Below, piece by piece: positions 26,839-29,842 of a stretch of DNA of 29,842 nt. This stretch comes from a virus. Each line of letters opens with the position of its first letter. Position 1 is the stretch's first letter. The notes under the pieces were generated by a model. That model saw only the letters and a list, made by a program, of their open reading frames with translations. It did no database searches and was not told the origin of the DNA. Location: positions 1 to 29,842 of IMG/VR virus record IMGVR_UViG_3300044491_002714; one strand, written 5' to 3'. The translations under genes were made by a program, and so were the position numbers.

Positions 26839-29800
26839 ATGTCTATAAGCATGTCACTCACCCGTTTATCAAACCTCATTAGTTCAACTGAAGGCAGATT
26901 TTTATACGTTGACCCTAATGAGTTCAACGCTTCCGACCTGATTAGTAACAGAGGTAACTCACCAACTAGACCTTTCAAGACGATCCAGAGAGCATTGCTG
27001 GAAGTTGCTAGGTTTTCATATGTTGCTGGACCTGACCGTGGTAATGATAAGTATGATCAATATAGTATCCTACTATCGCCTGGAGACCACTGGTTAGATA
27101 ATAGGCCAGGATATTTTGTTGACTGGGATGTTACTGCAAACTACTGGAATACTGATCAGAACATTGGTAACACCCAAGTCCCAATTATTCCACAACTGAC
27201 AGATCAGTCAAACTTTGACATCTTTGACGACAATAATGATCTGTTCAAGTTCAACTCTACGGATGGTGGTGTAATCATCCCTAGAGGTACATCCATTGTT
27301 GGTAGTGACCTGCGTAAAACTAGGATTAGACCTAGGTATGTTCCTGACCCAATGTATGCAGAGTATCTTGACTCTAACAACACAGGATACGCTACCTCTG
27401 ACTACAAAGTTCCTGGTTCATATGTTGAAGAAGCATATAGTCAGACTCTTGGAAGAGCAGCGTTCTTCAGAGTTACTGGTGCATGTTATTTCTGGCAGTT
27501 CTCTATCTTTGATGCTGTCCCAACTAATACTGGTGGTATCTACAGATATGCATCAAATGATGCGAATGACATCATCAAGTTTACCAAATATACACCAAAC
27601 TATGAGTGGAACCTGACACAGCAACCACTCACAACTAATGCCACAACTGGTCTTGGTTCACACCACAAAGTTACTGGTTTTGAGTATGCTAATGGTATGT
27701 CAGTTTCTGACCTGACAACCACAACTGTAACTGCTGACACTGACACTGAGATCTTCCTGAATAAGATCAATAGTGGTTCACAAGCAAGACTCTATATGGG
27801 TGACTTGCTGTTGATCGATAATGGTGTAGATGCGAACAAAGAGATTGTCAAGGTCAAGAAAGTCTACACAAATCTGAGTAAGATTGAGGTTTATAGAAAT
27901 CAACTAGGAACAACTGCACCTGCAACACATCCAGCAAACGTCTCAATTATCAAACTGAATGACCTTGGATTGTATTATGCAAAGATTGCTAGAGGTTTCT
28001 CTGCACAATCAATCGATGACGCTATTACTGATTCGCAAGGTGAGATTGAAGCAAGACAACAAGAGAATAGAATTGTTGGTCCTCTGAACGTTGACAACAA
28101 GATTGCTAGTATTTCTATCACTCAGATTGTCAATAACAAGTACAAGATTTCAATTACCACAAGAGGTTCACACGGTCTGTTCAAGAATCAGATTGTATCT
28201 CTCAAAGATTTGGATGTAACTGAGACCACACAAGGAACTGGTTTCTCAGGACAAATCAACGGCACAGTATTTGTTGGTACTGTTCTCAACGCTAATACTA
28301 TTGAAGTACAAAAGGATCTGTCTGGATCTACTATTGCTCAGACATATACCTTCAACCAAAATGCAGCAGCAACACTGGTTGCTGACATTGACACTGTTGA
28401 CTCTGCATCACCATATATCTTCAACTGTTCAATTCGTTCAGTTTTTGGTATCTGTGGTATGTTGACTGATGGATCTAAGGCAACTGGATTCAAGTCAATG
28501 GTTGTTGCACAGTACACGGGTGTGTCACTGCAAAAGGATGATCGTGCGTTCATTCGTTACGTTTATCAGAATCAGAATAGAACGGATGATAACAACAATC
28601 CACTGCTAGATCCTGCGTTCCTGAAAGAGGGTGACGTTGGTTATCTGTTACCATCTGACCAAAATACGGCAACAATGTCAACACTACACAGTGTTGGCGA
28701 TGCTTACTATCAGGACAACTGGAGAACATTCCACGTTCGTATTATCAATGAAAGTTTGATTCAGGCAGTTTCTGTCTTTGCTGTTGGATTCTGTGATCAC
28801 TTTGTCATTGAAGATGGTGGTGACATTTCTATCACTAACTCTAACTCTAACTTTGGTAATACAGCTCTGAGAGCGATTGGTTTCCGTGAGAAGTCATTCC
28901 CACAGGATAAGTATGGTAAGATTACACACATCGTACCACCACAAGCAATTGATCCTGATGACCTTGAACAGTTCTCTTGGTATCCATTTGATGTTGCAAA
29001 AACTCAGGAAGCAAACACCACTACAGTTAGAACTAAGTTATACTTGTTCAATGCTGTAACTCCAGCATCAACGCCACAATATATCTTTGACAATAAGTAT
29101 GTTCTGGGTGGCAAACCTAGCGAGAAAGTGTTTGCTGACATGACGATTGGTGCTCTTGTTAGTAAGAAAGAAGCAAGTCTTGCAACTAACACTGAGAGCT
29201 CTGGATTATTTGAGGCAGTACAAGAGAAAGCATTTACCATCAACCCTAATAATGATGTATGTACTCTTGCAAATAACGATACTCACCAGTGGAGAACTGG
29301 TACTCCAGTAAGACTTGAATCTGAGACTGGTTATATGCCAGATGGTCTGGAACCAGACACTATTTACTACATCATTACTGAGAATGGTGGTAGATGGATT
29401 TCAAACAACTGGAATGGTGATACTGGTGTAATTTCAAATAGAAGTGCTCAGTTCAAACTAGCTAAAACACTTGAAGAAGCAAAAGCAGGTACTGCACTTG
29501 ATCTGAGAACTGATAACCCACCAAAGACAGTCAATCCTGCAACTGGAGCAATTCTCACCAATGGTGAGATGAAGATCTTCCAGAAGACATTTGACGTAAA
29601 ACCAATTCCTGCAAATTTTGAATTTATCACCAGTGGTGCTACTGATGAGTTTATTACTGTCAATGATGCTGAGGCAGCAGGTGGTAACTATACTGAGATT
29701 CCTCATGGTCTTGACAGAGGTCAACCTATCTTCTTTGCTAAGAGTAAAGCAACTGATGTATTCCCAAATCTTTCAACTGGTGACCTGGATGTAACTCAAT

Positions 29801-29842
29801 TCTATTATGCTTATCCTACTAGCAGAACTAGATTCAAGATTG
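26839..29842 (+). CDS. Large virion structural protein (3' end outside the window)
   Basis: About 1001 codons are visible, open to the right edge. The start MSISMSLTRLSNLISSTEGR follows AGGATCAG, a usable ribosome site; an alternative Met lies at 26851. The region RGNSPTRPFKTIQRALLEVA, then YSILLSPGDHWLDNRPG, is like a family of large cyanophage structural proteins. The first 150 residues recall the start of beta-helix fibre or pectate-lyase-like proteins, where a row of asparagine and threonine residues follows PFKTIQRAL. Thr, Asn and Gly dominate, with many beta segments. It lies downstream of the hub genes and likely belongs to the baseplate periphery or a tail fibre. No receptor-binding domain can be seen in the visible part. 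Confidence 0.85.
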   Translation, partial: MSISMSLTRLSNLISSTEGRFLYVDPNEFNASDLISNRGNSPTRPFKTIQRALLEVARFSYVAGPDRGNDKYDQYSILLSPGDHWLDNRPGYFVDWDVTANYWNTDQNIGNTQVPIIPQLTDQSNFDIFDDNNDLFKFNSTDGGVIIPRGTSIVGSDLRKTRIRPRYVPDPMYAEYLDSNNTGYATSDYKVPGSYVEEAYSQTLGRAAFFRVTGACYFWQFSIFDAVPTNTGGIYRYASNDANDIIKFTKYTPNYEWNLTQQPLTTNATTGLGSHHKVTGFEYANGMSVSDLTTTTVTADTDTEIFLNKINSGSQARLYMGDLLLIDNGVDANKEIVKVKKVYTNLSKIEVYRNQLGTTAPATHPANVSIIKLNDLGLYYAKIARGFSAQSIDDAITDSQGEIEARQQENRIVGPLNVDNKIASISITQIVNNKYKISITTRGSHGLFKNQIVSLKDLDVTETTQGTGFSGQINGTVFVGTVLNANTIEVQKDLSGSTIAQTYTFNQNAAATLVADIDTVDSASPYIFNCSIRSVFGICGMLTDGSKATGFKSMVVAQYTGVSLQKDDRAFIRYVYQNQNRTDDNNNPLLDPAFLKEGDVGYLLPSDQNTATMSTLHSVGDAYYQDNWRTFHVRIINESLIQAVSVFAVGFCDHFVIEDGGDISITNSNSNFGNTALRAIGFREKSFPQDKYGKITHIVPPQAIDPDDLEQFSWYPFDVAKTQEANTTTVRTKLYLFNAVTPASTPQYIFDNKYVLGGKPSEKVFADMTIGALVSKKEASLATNTESSGLFEAVQEKAFTINPNNDVCTLANNDTHQWRTGTPVRLESETGYMPDGLEPDTIYYIITENGGRWISNNWNGDTGVISNRSAQFKLAKTLEEAKAGTALDLRTDNPPKTVNPATGAILTNGEMKIFQKTFDVKPIPANFEFITSGATDEFITVNDAEAAGGNYTEIPHGLDRGQPIFFAKSKATDVFPNLSTGDLDVTQFYYAYPTSRTRFKI

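Overview
This window comes from the genome of a T4-like cyanophage (a contractile-tailed myovirus infecting marine Synechococcus or Prochlorococcus). The evidence is direct. Photosystem II genes psbA and psbD, plastocyanin, transaldolase and CP12 sit on the same segment as recognisable T4 core proteins: gp32, gp33, gp59, gp4, gp5, gp26, gp27, gp48, gp53 and gp54. Genes are packed with ATGA or TAATG overlaps, and no stretch longer than about 170 bases lacks a gene. I see no tRNA, rRNA, CRISPR array, insertion sequence or integrase.

Layout. (1) Positions 1-4162 form a host-metabolism module: the C-terminal three quarters of psbA, a terminator, a promoter, thioredoxin, psbD, a small ORF, plastocyanin, talC, then a 2-oxoglutarate-oxygenase-like gene behind its own promoter. 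D1 and D2 would keep photosystem II working, plastocyanin would carry electrons, and TalC with CP12 (found later at 22921) would push host carbon from the Calvin cycle toward the pentose phosphate pathway and nucleotides. (2) Positions 4181-6893 hold small proteins, a glutaredoxin, two paralogous proteins of unknown function and S-adenosylmethionine decarboxylase. (3) Positions 6962-7595 are a compact transcription unit. A sigma70 promoter leads into a glutamine riboswitch of the glnA/Downstream-peptide class, then three very small proteins, then a terminator. (4) Positions 7577-13118 are the nucleotide and replication region: small ORFs, thyX, an FmdB-like protein, phoH, a RecB-like nuclease, gp33 (late-transcription co-activator), gp59 (helicase loader), a DUF1825 protein and gp32 (ssDNA-binding protein). 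(5) From 13345 onward lies the tail and baseplate block. Genes 53, 48 and 4 are on the minus strand. Genes 54 and 26, a frameshift ORF, the tape measure, 27, cp12, 5 and a beta-helix spike protein are on the plus strand. A large structural protein runs off the right edge.

Regulation is unusually readable. Several promoters match sigma70 -35 and -10 boxes at exactly 17 bp spacing, and T4-type late motifs (ATAAATA) occur beside late genes. Twice the -35 box of a new promoter lies in the loop of the terminator that ends the previous unit.

The observations most worth following are the riboswitch cassette with its internal 9-base repeat, a T TTT TTC slippery site at the end of gene 26 that would fuse it to the next ORF, CP12 inside the baseplate hub cluster, wall-hydrolase domains on the tape measure instead of gp5, and a gp5 hub separated from its beta-helix by an in-frame stop. 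Homology calls come from motif and family recognition, not from a database search.
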